Assembly (NCBI GenBank): GCA_964394665.1
Contig: CAYMYN010000021.1
Span: 1-64,000, forward strand
Direction: 5' to 3'
DNA length: 64,000 nt
DNA from: CAYMYN01 sp964394665
GTDB taxonomy: Bacteria; Planctomycetota; UBA1135; GCA-002686595
Numbering within the stretch: the stretch's first letter is position 1; every line of letters starts with the position of its first letter. Made by a program: the position numbers and the translations under genes. This document shows positions 7,331 through 18,310 of this stretch, piece by piece. The notes beneath the pieces were generated by a model. It worked only from the letters and a program-made list of their open reading frames with translations. It searched no databases and had not been told where the DNA came from.

Positions 7331-8947
7331 ATGGCATCGAAGCTCCCCAGCCCGATCTCGCCCGCGGTGCTCGGCGCGGCGATTTGCCTTGCCGCGAGCG
7401 CCGCGGCCGGCGATGGGGATCCCACCGCCCATCCGGACGGGCCGCCCCTCGACGCCGAGGGCGTGGAGCATCTCCTGAATCGCTTTGCCTTCGGGGCGCC
7501 GCCTGCTGAGATCGAGGGTTGGGTCGGAAGGCGAGCGGGAGAGATCTTCGACGAGCTGCTCGAAGGCTCCCAGGCTCCCCCGCCGGCCGACTTGTTCTTG
7601 ATCCGCTGGGAGGAGTACGGCGTCGATCGCAATGGCAACGAGCTCCTGACCCCGGAGCAGGCTGCCCTACCCATGGCCGAGCTGCGGGTCTTCCAGCGCG
7701 CCCTGCGCCAGGTCGACCGCACCCAATTCGAGGAGTACTTCGCGGACTGGATCGGGGACATGCTCGTGGGCCACGACTCGCTGCGCAATCGCCTGACCCT
7801 CTACTGGCACGGCCACTTCCCCACGAACGTGCGGGTGATCTTCCGCCGGCACGATCTGATCCGACAACATGAAACCTTGCGGCGCTACGCCCTGGGGAGC
7901 TTCCGAGATCTCTTGCACGCGATGGTGCGCGACCCCGCGTTGCTCGCCTACTTCGACAACGACGCGAGCGTGGCCGGACACCCGCACGAGAACCTCGCGC
8001 GCGAGTTGCTCGAGCTCTACACCCTGGGCGAGGGGCGCTACGACGAGCAGGACGTGCGCGAAGCCGCCCGCGCCCTGACCGGCTATCAGGGTGGTTCGGG
8101 CGAGTTCCACTTCGAGCGTTCGGTTCACGACAGCGGCGAGAAGACGATCTTCGGCCGCACCGGACGCTTCGATGGCGACGACCTCGTCGAGCTCATCCTG
8201 GCCCATCCCGGCTGCGCCGTGCACATCGCCGGTCGCCTGCTCGAGTGGTTCGAGGGCTGGCCGGCGGACAGGGCGCGCGTCGCGCACTACGCCCAGGTCC
8301 TAGTGGACGCGGAGTACGAGCTCACCCCCTGGTTGCGGCACCTGGCCGTGGATCCGGAGTTCTACCGGCCCGCGATCCTCGGGCAACGGGTGATGGCGCC
8401 GCTCGAATTGCTCGTCTCGGCCGCGCGACGTGCCGAGCTACGACCCGACCCGAACTTCGTGTTCTTCGGCGCGGCGCGCCTGGGACAACTCCTCTGCGGG
8501 CACCCGAGCGTGAAGGGCTGGAACGAAGGCGAGGAGTGGCTCACGACCGAGCTGTTCATGCACCGTAACCAGGTTCTTGGGCTACTGGTGGGCGCGCTCG
8601 AGGAGGCACCGGACGGGTCATTCGAACGCCTCGCTCCGGGCTACCTCGCCGAGCTCTCCAAGGAGACCCGCGCAGCGAACCTCGAGCCGCCCGCCTTCGC
8701 GCGCGGCCTGCGGGATCGACTCGGCCCAAGAGCCGACGATGGGTCGCTTCTCGAGTACTGCCTATCGGCCTGGTTGGCGCGCCCGCTCGACGCCGACACG
8801 CGGGCGCGGGCGACGCACTTCCTTGCCGGCCTGCGGGTGGAGGCGGCCCTTGGGGAGCGCCCTGTGCTCGAATCGCCCGCGGCGGACGCCCTGTTGCGCA
8901 GGTTGGCGCACTTCGCATTGTCCTTGCCCCTGGCCCAGCTCCATTGA
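7331..8947 (+). CDS. DUF1800 domain-containing secreted protein
   Basis: DUF1800 proteins are common in Planctomycetota and are almost always encoded beside DUF1501 proteins. Their biochemical role is unknown. This one is 538 aa. The signal peptide is near residues 10-26 (AVLGAAICLAASAAAG), followed by the opening motif LLNRFAFGAPP at about residue 47. The central core contains WHGHFPTNVRV, FDNDASVAGHPHENLARELLE and LYTLGEG, all canonical for the family. The ATG at 7331 was chosen because it starts the signal peptide. The DUF1501 gene follows after 7 bases. Confidence 0.93.
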   Translation: MASKLPSPISPAVLGAAICLAASAAAGDGDPTAHPDGPPLDAEGVEHLLNRFAFGAPPAEIEGWVGRRAGEIFDELLEGSQAPPPADLFLIRWEEYGVDRNGNELLTPEQAALPMAELRVFQRALRQVDRTQFEEYFADWIGDMLVGHDSLRNRLTLYWHGHFPTNVRVIFRRHDLIRQHETLRRYALGSFRDLLHAMVRDPALLAYFDNDASVAGHPHENLARELLELYTLGEGRYDEQDVREAARALTGYQGGSGEFHFERSVHDSGEKTIFGRTGRFDGDDLVELILAHPGCAVHIAGRLLEWFEGWPADRARVAHYAQVLVDAEYELTPWLRHLAVDPEFYRPAILGQRVMAPLELLVSAARRAELRPDPNFVFFGAARLGQLLCGHPSVKGWNEGEEWLTTELFMHRNQVLGLLVGALEEAPDGSFERLAPGYLAELSKETRAANLEPPAFARGLRDRLGPRADDGSLLEYCLSAWLARPLDADTRARATHFLAGLRVEAALGERPVLESPAADALLRRLAHFALSLPLAQLH

Positions 8948-8954
8948 CGCCCGC

Positions 8955-10211
8955 ATGAAGTCCAAGGCACTGGATCGACGGCAACTACTCTGCGCCGCCC
9001 TGGCAGGGGCTACGGCGCCGATCGTCTTCGCGCGGCGCGCGTCGGCCTCCCCGGGCGAACCCGAGCGGGAGCGGGTGCTGGTGCTCATCGAGCTCGACGG
9101 TGGGCTCGATTGCCTGAGCGCCCTCGTGCCCTACGAGGACGACCTCTATCACCGCGCCCGCCCGAGCCTCGCCGTCCCGCGCGCCGAGATCCTGCCCATC
9201 GAGGATGGGCTGGGTTTCCCGATCCAGATGGAGCCCCTGTACCGCGAGTACCAGGAGGGCCGCGTGGCGATCGTGCAGTCCGTGGGTCGGACGGGCGCGA
9301 CGATGAGCCACTTCAAGGAACTCTCCGTGTGGCACGAGGCCTCGCCCAGCGGTTTGCCCGCCAACGAGGGTTGGCTCGGGCGCCTGCGCAATCAGCTCTG
9401 GGCCGAGGACCCGCGCCCCGAGCTCTTGACGCACATCGGCGTGGATCCGCCGCGCTCCCTGCGCTCCGCGCGCCACGCGCCGCTCGTCTTCCAGTCCGCC
9501 CAGAAGTTCCAGTGGCTCGACGGTAGGCAGGCCGCGGCCGGCGCGGATCGGATGGAGGCGATGGATCGCATGCAGGGCGCCGAGGGAGTCCCGCAGGGCA
9601 TGCAGCCCCTCTCGCGGCTGGACCGATTGCGGCAGGCCGAGGAACTCTCGCGCTCCCTCTCCAACCGCGTTCGAGCACTGGCAGGGGCGTATCGGACCCA
9701 GGTGGAGTACCCCAAGGGTGAACTCGGGGAACAACTGCGCACGGTGGCCGCCCTGCTCGACGGGGGCTTCGGCGCACGGGTGTACTCCCTGCGGCAGCGG
9801 ACGTACGACAAACACAGCAAGGGCTTCGGCTGCACGCGGCAGCTCTTCGGGGAGCTGTGCGTCGCGCTGGCCGCCTTCCTGCGCGACCTACGGGGCACGG
9901 GCGCCGAGCGCAGCGTGCTGGTGATGCTGTGGAGCGAATTCAGTCGCCGCGTCGCCGAGAACGCCTCGGGAGGCACCGACCACGGCGCGGCGGGGCCGGT
10001 GTGGTTCCTCGGCCCCCAGACGCTTCCGGGCCTGCACGGGGTGCGTCCGTCCCTGGATGACCTCGATGAGAACGGCAACCTGCGCCCGCATCTCGACTTC
10101 CGCGCCGTGTACGCGGCCGTGCTCGAGCGTTGGTTCGGCGTCGATTCCGCGTGGGTGCTCGGCCGCCGCTTCGAACCGCCTGAGGTGATTCGGGGTGGAT
10201 CGCGGCGCTGA
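8955..10211 (+). CDS. DUF1501 domain-containing protein with Tat-like signal
   Basis: DUF1501 proteins belong to the sulfatase/alkaline-phosphatase-like fold, are usually exported by Tat and accompany DUF1800 proteins. This 418-residue protein begins with a twin-arginine-like signal (LDRRQLLCAALAGA). Family signatures are LIELDGGLDCLSALVPY near residue 40, SVGRTGATMSHFKELSVWH at about 112-130 and DHGAAGPVWFLG near residue 340. The middle (about residues 195-235) is Met/Gln-rich and charged. A long inverted repeat (10212-10220 with 10286-10294) lies between this gene and the convergent hydroxylase gene. Confidence 0.92.
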   Translation: MKSKALDRRQLLCAALAGATAPIVFARRASASPGEPERERVLVLIELDGGLDCLSALVPYEDDLYHRARPSLAVPRAEILPIEDGLGFPIQMEPLYREYQEGRVAIVQSVGRTGATMSHFKELSVWHEASPSGLPANEGWLGRLRNQLWAEDPRPELLTHIGVDPPRSLRSARHAPLVFQSAQKFQWLDGRQAAAGADRMEAMDRMQGAEGVPQGMQPLSRLDRLRQAEELSRSLSNRVRALAGAYRTQVEYPKGELGEQLRTVAALLDGGFGARVYSLRQRTYDKHSKGFGCTRQLFGELCVALAAFLRDLRGTGAERSVLVMLWSEFSRRVAENASGGTDHGAAGPVWFLGPQTLPGLHGVRPSLDDLDENGNLRPHLDFRAVYAAVLERWFGVDSAWVLGRRFEPPEVIRGGSRR

Positions 10212-10291
10212 TGAGCCGAGAACCCAGCGAAGGCACGGAACAACGGACACCCTGGGCACGACCGTCGTCGCGGAGGGCCGAAGGACTCGGC

Positions 10292-10819
10292 TCACACTCC
10301 GTGCGTCACGGTTCCCGCCCTGAAGCTCACGATCCACACCACCCGATCCTCCGCGCCCCGGTTCCAGGCTTCGTGCTCGAAGGTGTCGTCGAGGATCAGG
10401 CAGCGGCCGGCCACCCAGCGCCGCAGCTCGGTCCCGGCGCGCAACGCGACGTCGCCGTCGGGCACGACCAATCCCAGGTGGCAACGCAGCACGCCCGGCC
10501 GCTCGCCGCGGTGCGGAGCGAGGTGCGTGCCCGGACGGAAGAGCGAGAAGCAGGCGTTCACGAGGCCCGGCACGGCCGCGCAGGCGCGCGCCACGCGCGG
10601 ACAGCGCTCGCGGTTCGCCGCGAACTCTCCTGGCTCGCCGAACAGCCCGAACTGCAACCAACCGCGCTCGTCGTAGGGCGCGCGCGCCGTGGTCAACGAG
10701 TCGGGGGCCTCGACGAAGTCCCCGGGCCCCAGCGCCCGCAGCTCCGCCAGGACGTCCCCGAAGGCGCGCTCGAGGGCGGGCACGAAGTCGAACGCGGCCG
10801 GGTCGGGGAAGGGGCCCAC
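10292..10819 (-). CDS. Aspartyl/asparaginyl beta-hydroxylase family protein
   Basis: The family consists of Fe(II)/2-oxoglutarate-dependent dioxygenases. Seen in the 175 residues: LAPHRGERPGVLRCHLGL at about residues 101-118 (first iron histidine, then the RxHLGL strand), RAGTELRRW, and LILDDTFEHEAWN (second histidine) with a following Arg in DRVVW. These are the expected metal- and 2-oxoglutarate-binding residues. It is the last gene of a three-gene unit, 19 bases after the carbamoyltransferase, so the substrate may be a glycan or small molecule handled by those enzymes rather than a protein. That is inference. Confidence 0.9.
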   Translation of the reverse strand: MGPFPDPAAFDFVPALERAFGDVLAELRALGPGDFVEAPDSLTTARAPYDERGWLQFGLFGEPGEFAANRERCPRVARACAAVPGLVNACFSLFRPGTHLAPHRGERPGVLRCHLGLVVPDGDVALRAGTELRRWVAGRCLILDDTFEHEAWNRGAEDRVVWIVSFRAGTVTHGV

Positions 10820-10838
10820 GGTCGGGGCTCGGCCGGGC

Positions 10839-12656
10839 TCAGCGGGCCGGGGATTCGGCGACGAAGGGGCCCAGAGCCAGGACGTCGAGGCGGCCGTCGA
10901 GGAAGGCGCGCACGGCGTCGGTGGGGGAGCAGACGATCGGCTCCTCGTGCATGTTGAAGCTGGTGTTGATCAGCGAGGGGTTCCCCGAGAGCTTCTCGTA
11001 CTCGGCCACGATGTCGTAGTAGCCGGGGTTCTGGGCGCGCTCGATGAGCTGGGGGCGGGCCGTGCCGTCGATGTGCACGGCGGCGGGCGAAGTGCGCTTC
11101 ATCTCGTCGGTGCAGTCGAAGGTGACGGTCATGAAGCGCGCGGCGTGCTCGGCGCCGGAGAGGCCCTGGTAACAACGGTGGCGGGCCTCCCACAGGGTCA
11201 CGGGCGCGAAGGGCATGAACTCCGTGCGGCCCAGGCGCTTGTTCAGCCACTGGTTCACGTCCGCTTCCCGGGCGTGGTAGAGGATCGAACGATTCCCGAG
11301 CGCCCGCGGGCCGTATTCCATGCGGCCGGCGAAGCGCGCCACGACCTTGCCGCCGTGGATGCGCGCGGCGAGGTCGGCGGCCAGGTTCGCGGGGCGCGTG
11401 AAGGCGAGCCCGGCGGCGCGCAGGGCGGCCTCGCACTCGGCCTCGCTGAACTCGGGGCCCAGGTACACGTGCTCGAGCGGCGCGCCCACGCCGCCGGGCC
11501 AGGTCTGATGCAGCGCGAGGCCCGTGCCGCAGCCCCCGTCCCCCATGTTGGGGTAGACGAACAGCCCTTCGACGCCCTCCACTTCGTGGATGCGCTGGTT
11601 CATCTTGACGTTGGCCGTCACGCCGCCGGAGAGCACGACGTGCTTGCAGCCGGTGGCGTCGATCCAGTGCTTGACCAGGCGCGCGGCGACGCGCTCGAGC
11701 ACGTGCTGGTAGGCGGCCGCGACGTCGACCATCGGGAACCGCACGGCGAGGTGGCGGGCGAAGAAGGAGTTGAGGTTCTGGTACAGCCGGAACTCGCCGC
11801 CGCGTTGCTCGACGCGCGCCAGCAACACCTCGCTCAGCACCGCCGGGTCGCCGTAGGCCGCCAAGCCCACGATCTTGCCCGCGTGGCGGTCGGGGTGGAA
11901 CCCGAGCGCGCCGGTCACGGCCTCGTAGAAGGTGCCGAGCGAGTGCGGGAAGCGCAGAGCGTGCTTGCGCGTGAGCTTGCCGCCCTCGCCGACGCTGATC
12001 GAGCCCGCGAGCCCCGAGCCGTACCCGTCGAGGGTCACGACCAGCGCGCGGTCGAAACCCGAGGCGAGGTAGGCGTTGGCGGCGTGCGAGAGGTGGTGCT
12101 CGCTGCGCTCGAGCCTCTTGTCGAGCCCCAGCTCCTTCAGGCCCGCGAGGAGCTCCTCGCCCCAACGCCTGTGATCGGCGACCGCCGCCTCGCCCCAACG
12201 CGCCGACTCCTTCTCGGCCTGCTTGCGCGAGTGCCCCGAGATGCCCAGGTACCGATACCCCAGGCGCTTGGCGAGCGACTTGTGCATGCGCTGGTTGGGC
12301 TCGGCGAGCCCGTGCACGGGCGCGCTGCGCCGCGGCACGCGCGCGTCGGCCGCGGCCAGCAACGTGCCCAGCGGCTTGGCCTCGAAGTAGCGCAGGAAGG
12401 CGCGCTCCTCCTCGAGCGCGTTGTGGATGTGGCGCGCTTCCTGGTCGGGGGGCAAGAAGGGGTAATGGACCTTCTTGATCTCGCCCGCCGCAGTGCCCGT
12501 GGCCGCGAGGGCCGCGGCCAGGGCCTGACGCGGGAAACCGGCGTGTTGCTTCACGCGGCTGTAGCGCTCCTCGGCCGAGGCGAAGAGCACGCGGCCGTCC
12601 TCGACCAACGAAACGGTGGCGTCCTTGTCGAGGGGGGAGATTCCGAGGACCTTCAA
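10839..12656 (-). CDS. Carbamoyltransferase, NodU/CmcH family
   Basis: These enzymes make carbamoyl-adenylate from carbamoyl phosphate and ATP and transfer the carbamoyl group to a hydroxyl of a sugar or natural product. Seen: N-terminal ASKHA-like start KVLGISPLDKDATVSLVEDG, the carbamoyl-phosphate motif SEHHLSHAANAYLASGF at about residue 170, SGGVTANVKMNQ near 330, and GRMEYGPRALGNRSIL near 440 with LINTSFNMHEEPIV in the C-terminal YrdC-like part. The start is a TTG at 12656 overlapping the upstream stop as TTGA, giving 605 aa, normal for the family. The open frame continues upstream but only as a shadow of the deacetylase gene. Confidence 0.92.
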   Translation of the reverse strand: MKVLGISPLDKDATVSLVEDGRVLFASAEERYSRVKQHAGFPRQALAAALAATGTAAGEIKKVHYPFLPPDQEARHIHNALEEERAFLRYFEAKPLGTLLAAADARVPRRSAPVHGLAEPNQRMHKSLAKRLGYRYLGISGHSRKQAEKESARWGEAAVADHRRWGEELLAGLKELGLDKRLERSEHHLSHAANAYLASGFDRALVVTLDGYGSGLAGSISVGEGGKLTRKHALRFPHSLGTFYEAVTGALGFHPDRHAGKIVGLAAYGDPAVLSEVLLARVEQRGGEFRLYQNLNSFFARHLAVRFPMVDVAAAYQHVLERVAARLVKHWIDATGCKHVVLSGGVTANVKMNQRIHEVEGVEGLFVYPNMGDGGCGTGLALHQTWPGGVGAPLEHVYLGPEFSEAECEAALRAAGLAFTRPANLAADLAARIHGGKVVARFAGRMEYGPRALGNRSILYHAREADVNQWLNKRLGRTEFMPFAPVTLWEARHRCYQGLSGAEHAARFMTVTFDCTDEMKRTSPAAVHIDGTARPQLIERAQNPGYYDIVAEYEKLSGNPSLINTSFNMHEEPIVCSPTDAVRAFLDGRLDVLALGPFVAESPAR

Positions 12657-13690
12657 GCGACGTCTCGCGGGCGGAGGGAGCGGAGATCCGCGAGCAAGGC
12701 CAGGGGCGTCGTGGGGACGCCGCCGAGCTCGCCGAGGAACCAGGAGAAGAACTCGCGCAGCTCGCCGAGGAACGCGTCGCGCTCCGCGGCGCTGCGCACG
12801 TAGGGCGTGCAGCCCGGGCGCAGGGACGGGCTGTGGAAGCTGAACGTGAAGGTGCGCAGCCCGCGGCCCAGGAGCGCGCGGGTCAGGCGGCGCAGGTGCT
12901 CGGAGCCATACCCCTCGGGCGTGAGCATCAGGCGCTCGAGGGCCCGCGCGCGGGAAAGGATCCCGGGCAGGCGCAACGACAGGAAGGGCGGGCGGTGCGC
13001 GAGGCGGTGGAGCGAGGGGCCCAGCGCCGCGAGCCAGCCGACGAAGGCGCCGGTGGTCGGGATGCCGAGCAGCGTCTCCTGCGGCCCGAACCAGTAGGGT
13101 TCCGGCCCCAGGCGCGCGTAGTCCGGGCCCCCGTCGCCGGAGTGGTCGAAGGCCGGGCAACCGGAGAGATCGACCTCGAAGCCCAGCCCGTGCAGCGCCT
13201 CGGCCGTGTGGGCCCCGAAGCCGTAGCGGCCGGCCTTGTAGACCGTGGGACGCACGCCGACGCGCGCCGCGATCTCCTCGGTCAGGCGCTCGAGCTTGGC
13301 GCGCTCGAGCTCCGCGGGCAGGTTCCCGGGGTAGGAGTTGTGGGCGTTCACCTCTTCCTCGTGGGGCGGCGAGACCCAGGGGTGCAGGTGCGCGCCGACG
13401 AGCGCGCGGCCCTCGGCGCACCAGGTCCGCAGGGGCTCGTAGCCGGCGGGTTGGGACGCGACCGGGAAGTCGATGGCCCAGGTGGGCACGATGCCGAGCC
13501 CGTCGAAGATCTCCTGGGCGCGGTACGCGTCGCGCATCGACTCGACCGAGGTGTTGCGCCGGTCGAAGGCCGGCCGCGCGTCCCAGTCGAACTCCTCCTC
13601 GGTGTCGATGACCACCAGGAGCCGCGGCCGCTCCGAGGCCGGCAGGGGCGCCGGCCGACGCAGGGCGGGATGGAAGGGCGGGGCGCTCAT
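12653..13690 (-). CDS. WalW-like polysaccharide deacetylase family protein
   Basis: Related to NodB-type carbohydrate esterases, WalW-like proteins are found in surface-polysaccharide loci. Seen in 345 aa: LLVVIDTEEEFDW near residue 25 (NodB motif 1 Asp), ALVGAHLHPWVSPP near 115 (motif 2 histidines with the HPW signature), VYKAGRYGFGAHT (motif 3 Arg) and TFSFHSPSL near the C-terminus (motif with His). I chose the ATG at 13690; an ATG at 13735 would add 15 low-complexity residues. It is first in the deacetylase-carbamoyltransferase-hydroxylase unit, with a four-base overlap to the second gene. Confidence 0.8.
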   Translation of the reverse strand: MSAPPFHPALRRPAPLPASERPRLLVVIDTEEEFDWDARPAFDRRNTSVESMRDAYRAQEIFDGLGIVPTWAIDFPVASQPAGYEPLRTWCAEGRALVGAHLHPWVSPPHEEEVNAHNSYPGNLPAELERAKLERLTEEIAARVGVRPTVYKAGRYGFGAHTAEALHGLGFEVDLSGCPAFDHSGDGGPDYARLGPEPYWFGPQETLLGIPTTGAFVGWLAALGPSLHRLAHRPPFLSLRLPGILSRARALERLMLTPEGYGSEHLRRLTRALLGRGLRTFTFSFHSPSLRPGCTPYVRSAAERDAFLGELREFFSWFLGELGGVPTTPLALLADLRSLRPRDVA

Positions 13691-13794
13691 GGAGGGGAAG
13701 AGGATAGCGCCCGCGGCCCGCCGGCCGAGGTCCACTCGCGCGGCAGGGTCGGCGCCGACCCCACGCGGCGGGCGACCAGGGCCACGGGAGATGC

Positions 13795-14267
13795 TCAGGT
13801 GCGCGCGGCGACGCCGTCGACGCGCAGGACGCGCAGCTCGAAGGTCAGGCGGTGGCCGGCGAGGGGGTGGTTGGTGTCGAGCACGACGCCGGTCGGGTCG
13901 ACCTCGCGCACCAGCGCCTCGAGCTCCTCGCTCTCTTCGCCCTCGCCGTCCTCGGGCTCGAGCACGACCGGGAGCACGTCGCCGACCTGGGGGCGCGTGC
14001 CCGGGGGCAGGGCGTCGAAGGGCACGGCGAAGACGGCCTCGAGGTCGATCTCGCCGAAGGCTTCTTCGGGCTCGAGCTCGACCGTGCGTTCCTCGCCCGG
14101 CGTGAGCCCGATCAGGCGCGCCTCGAGCGCCGGGAAGACGTCCCCCGCGCCGACCTCGAACTCCATCGGCCCGGCTTCGTCGCTGGACTCGACCTCGCGC
14201 CCGGTCTGGTCGAGCAGGCGGTAGGCGAGCTCGACCCGCGAGCCGCTCGCGATGCGCGGGAGCGCGC

Positions 14268-14271
<4 letters not shown>
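13795..14271 (-). CDS. SlyD-like FKBP-type peptidyl-prolyl isomerase
   Basis: A 158-residue protein with the FKBP/SlyD layout: an initial strand (VELAYRLLDQTGREVESS), then MEFEVGAGDVFPALEARLIGLTPGE at about 43-67, an insert-in-flap (residues roughly 75-110) and the return of the FKBP fold with DTNHPLAGHRLTFELRV, the SlyD hallmark. There is no His-rich tail, but the insert carries an acidic stretch (EPEDGEGEESEELE). Likely a cytoplasmic folding factor. The start overlaps the speA stop (ATGA at 14268-14271). Confidence 0.92.
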
Positions 14272-16245
<1,974 letters not shown>

Positions 16246-16249
<4 letters not shown>

Positions 16250-17250
16250 GCGGAGACTCCGGGAAAATGGGCGGAGCAGTCTAGGTCGCGGCGCTCCCGG
16301 CCGCGAGCGGCGAGTCGGGCCAGCAGGCGATCGGGGTCGGTCTCGGCGAGCCACGATCGTCGGTCCTCGCCCAGGAGACCGCCAGCGCGGAAGTGGACCA
16401 GGAGCTGCTTGAGCCGCCCGAGGGCCCCGCGCGGGCCGGCCCCGCGTTCGCTCAACCGGCGGTGGTACTCGGCCAGGAAGGCCGCCGCCTCGGCCGGCGA
16501 GGCCGAGCGCCCCGAGAAGATCCAGGGGTCCGCCAGGGCCCCGTGGCCGACCATCACCAGGGCGCAGCCGGTCTCGGCCCGCATGCGCTCGAGGTCGGCG
16601 TGGCCCCCGATGCCCCCGTTGCCGCAGACCGGGATCCGCACGCTGGCCACGGCGCGGGCGATGCGGCTCCAGTCGACCTCGCGCCGGTAGTGTTCGGCCC
16701 GCGTGCGGCAGTGCACGGTCAGGAGCGCCGCGCCGCCGGCCTCGGCGGCCCGCGCCAGGTCCTCGACGTGTTCGGCGTCGTCGTAGCCGGCGCGGATCTT
16801 GGCCGTCAGCGGGACGCGCACCAGGGCCCGGCGCACCGTGGCCACCAGGGCCTCGAGGCGCGCCGGCTCGCGCAGCAGGGCCGAACCCGCGCAGCCGCGC
16901 AGGGCGCCCTTGGCCGGGCAGCCGAAGTTGAGGTCCACCAGCGGCGCGCCCTCCTCCTCGGCCCGCCGCGCGGTCTCGGCCAGGGCCGCGGGGTCGGCGC
17001 CCATGAGCTGCAGGCCGACCGGGGCCGCGAAGCGCTCCGTGCCCAGGTGGCGGCGCAGCACGCGGCGCGGCAGGGCGCGGCCGACGACGCGCACGAACTC
17101 GGTCGAGGCGCCGCCCAGGGCGTCGGGCGGATTGCGGGCCAGGAGCAGGCCACGGAAGAGCGGGTCGGTGACCCCCTCCATCGGCGCCAGGAGCCAGGGC
17201 CCGGTGAAGGGCAAGCCGGGGAGCAGGGGTGCGGGGGTGACGGGCGGCAT
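16246..17250 (-). CDS. tRNA-dihydrouridine synthase family protein
   Basis: A flavoenzyme that reduces uridines in tRNA D-loops. The 334-residue protein has LLAPMEGVTDPLFR near residue 20 (FMN-binding strand), LQLMGADPAALAETAR near 81, and LNFGCPAKGALRGCAGSALL near 108-127 containing the catalytic cysteine region. TAKIRAGYDD, LTVHCRTRAEHY and VCGNGGIGG follow in the expected order. The layout is closest to DusC-like members, but I cannot assign the subfamily. It starts the dus-speA-FKBP unit; its stop overlaps the speA start as ATGA. Confidence 0.93.
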
Positions 17251-17299
17251 GGGGCCGCCGCGATTCTACGCCCCCACGCCGGGACGCTACCCTGCCCCG

Positions 17300-18310
17300 A
17301 TGCTCGACCTGGCCCTCGAACCGCGCGGCTGGGAGCGCTTCGCGCACATCCGGAGCCGCGCGGCCGCCGCGCGCCTGGTCGGCGTGGTGCGCCGTACCCC
17401 GCTGGTCGCCCTGCCCTCGGACGACGCGCGGATCGAGCTGCGCGGCAAGCTCGAGAACCGCCAGGAGGTCGGCGCCTTCAAGGCCCGCGGCGCGTGGAAC
17501 CAGGTCGCGCAGCTCACGCCGGCCGAACGCGCGGCCGGCGTCGTGACGGTCAGCTCGGGCAACCACGGCGCCGCGGTCGCCTGGGCCGCGGCCCGGGCCG
17601 GCGTGCCGGCGACGATCGTGATGCCGCGCAACGCCTACCCGAACAAGATCGCCGCCTGCCGCGCCCACGGGGCCGAGGTGCTGCTCGGCGAGGGCCGCGA
17701 GCACGCCGAGGTGTTGTGCGCGGAGCGCGTCGCCGCGGGCCGGACGCTGATCCACCCCTACGACGCGGAGCGCACCGTCGAGGGCGCGGGCACGGTGGGC
17801 CTCGAGATCCTCGAGGACTGGCCCGAGGTCGAGGTCGTGGTCCTGCCGGTGGGCGGTGGGGGGCTGATCGCGGGCAGCTCGCTCGCCCTGCGCCAGGAGC
17901 GCGGCCGGGAGCTGGGCATCTACGGCGCCGAGCCCGCCGGCGCGCCCTCGATGGCGCGCGGCCTGCGCGCGGGCCGCCCGGTGTCGCTGGAGGAGATCAC
18001 GACCCAGGTGCAGGGCCTGTGCCCGCCGGGTTCGGGCGCGCTGAACGTCGCGATCTGCGCCACGACCCTCGACGGCATCGCGCTGCTCGAGGACGACGTG
18101 ATCTTCGCCGCCCAGGCGCGGCTCGTGCGCGGCGTGGGCGAGACCGTCGAGCCCGCGGGCGCGGCGGCGGCGGCCCTGGTGTGGAGTGGGCGCCTGCCGG
18201 GAGAGCTGCTCGCGGGGCGCGGGGCGCGCGATCCGCTGCGCGTGGCGGTGGTCGTCTCGGGCGGCAACCCGGATCCGGCGCAGCTCGCCGCCATCCGGGG
18301 GGACGCATGA
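17300..18310 (+). CDS. Threonine/serine dehydratase-like PLP enzyme (fold type II)
   Basis: The 336-residue protein resembles threonine ammonia-lyase and serine racemase/dehydratase, without the C-terminal ACT domain of IlvA. Seen: the PLP lysine in EVGAFKARGAW near residue 56, VSSGNHGAAVAWAA near 82, the phosphate-binding glycine loop PVGGGGLIAG near 183, and VVVSGGNPDP at the C-terminus. It may degrade threonine or serine, and the exact substrate cannot be told. It is divergent from dus (49 bases between starts), and its stop overlaps the start of the sulfatase-like gene. Confidence 0.88.
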   Translation: MLDLALEPRGWERFAHIRSRAAAARLVGVVRRTPLVALPSDDARIELRGKLENRQEVGAFKARGAWNQVAQLTPAERAAGVVTVSSGNHGAAVAWAAARAGVPATIVMPRNAYPNKIAACRAHGAEVLLGEGREHAEVLCAERVAAGRTLIHPYDAERTVEGAGTVGLEILEDWPEVEVVVLPVGGGGLIAGSSLALRQERGRELGIYGAEPAGAPSMARGLRAGRPVSLEEITTQVQGLCPPGSGALNVAICATTLDGIALLEDDVIFAAQARLVRGVGETVEPAGAAAAALVWSGRLPGELLAGRGARDPLRVAVVVSGGNPDPAQLAAIRGDA

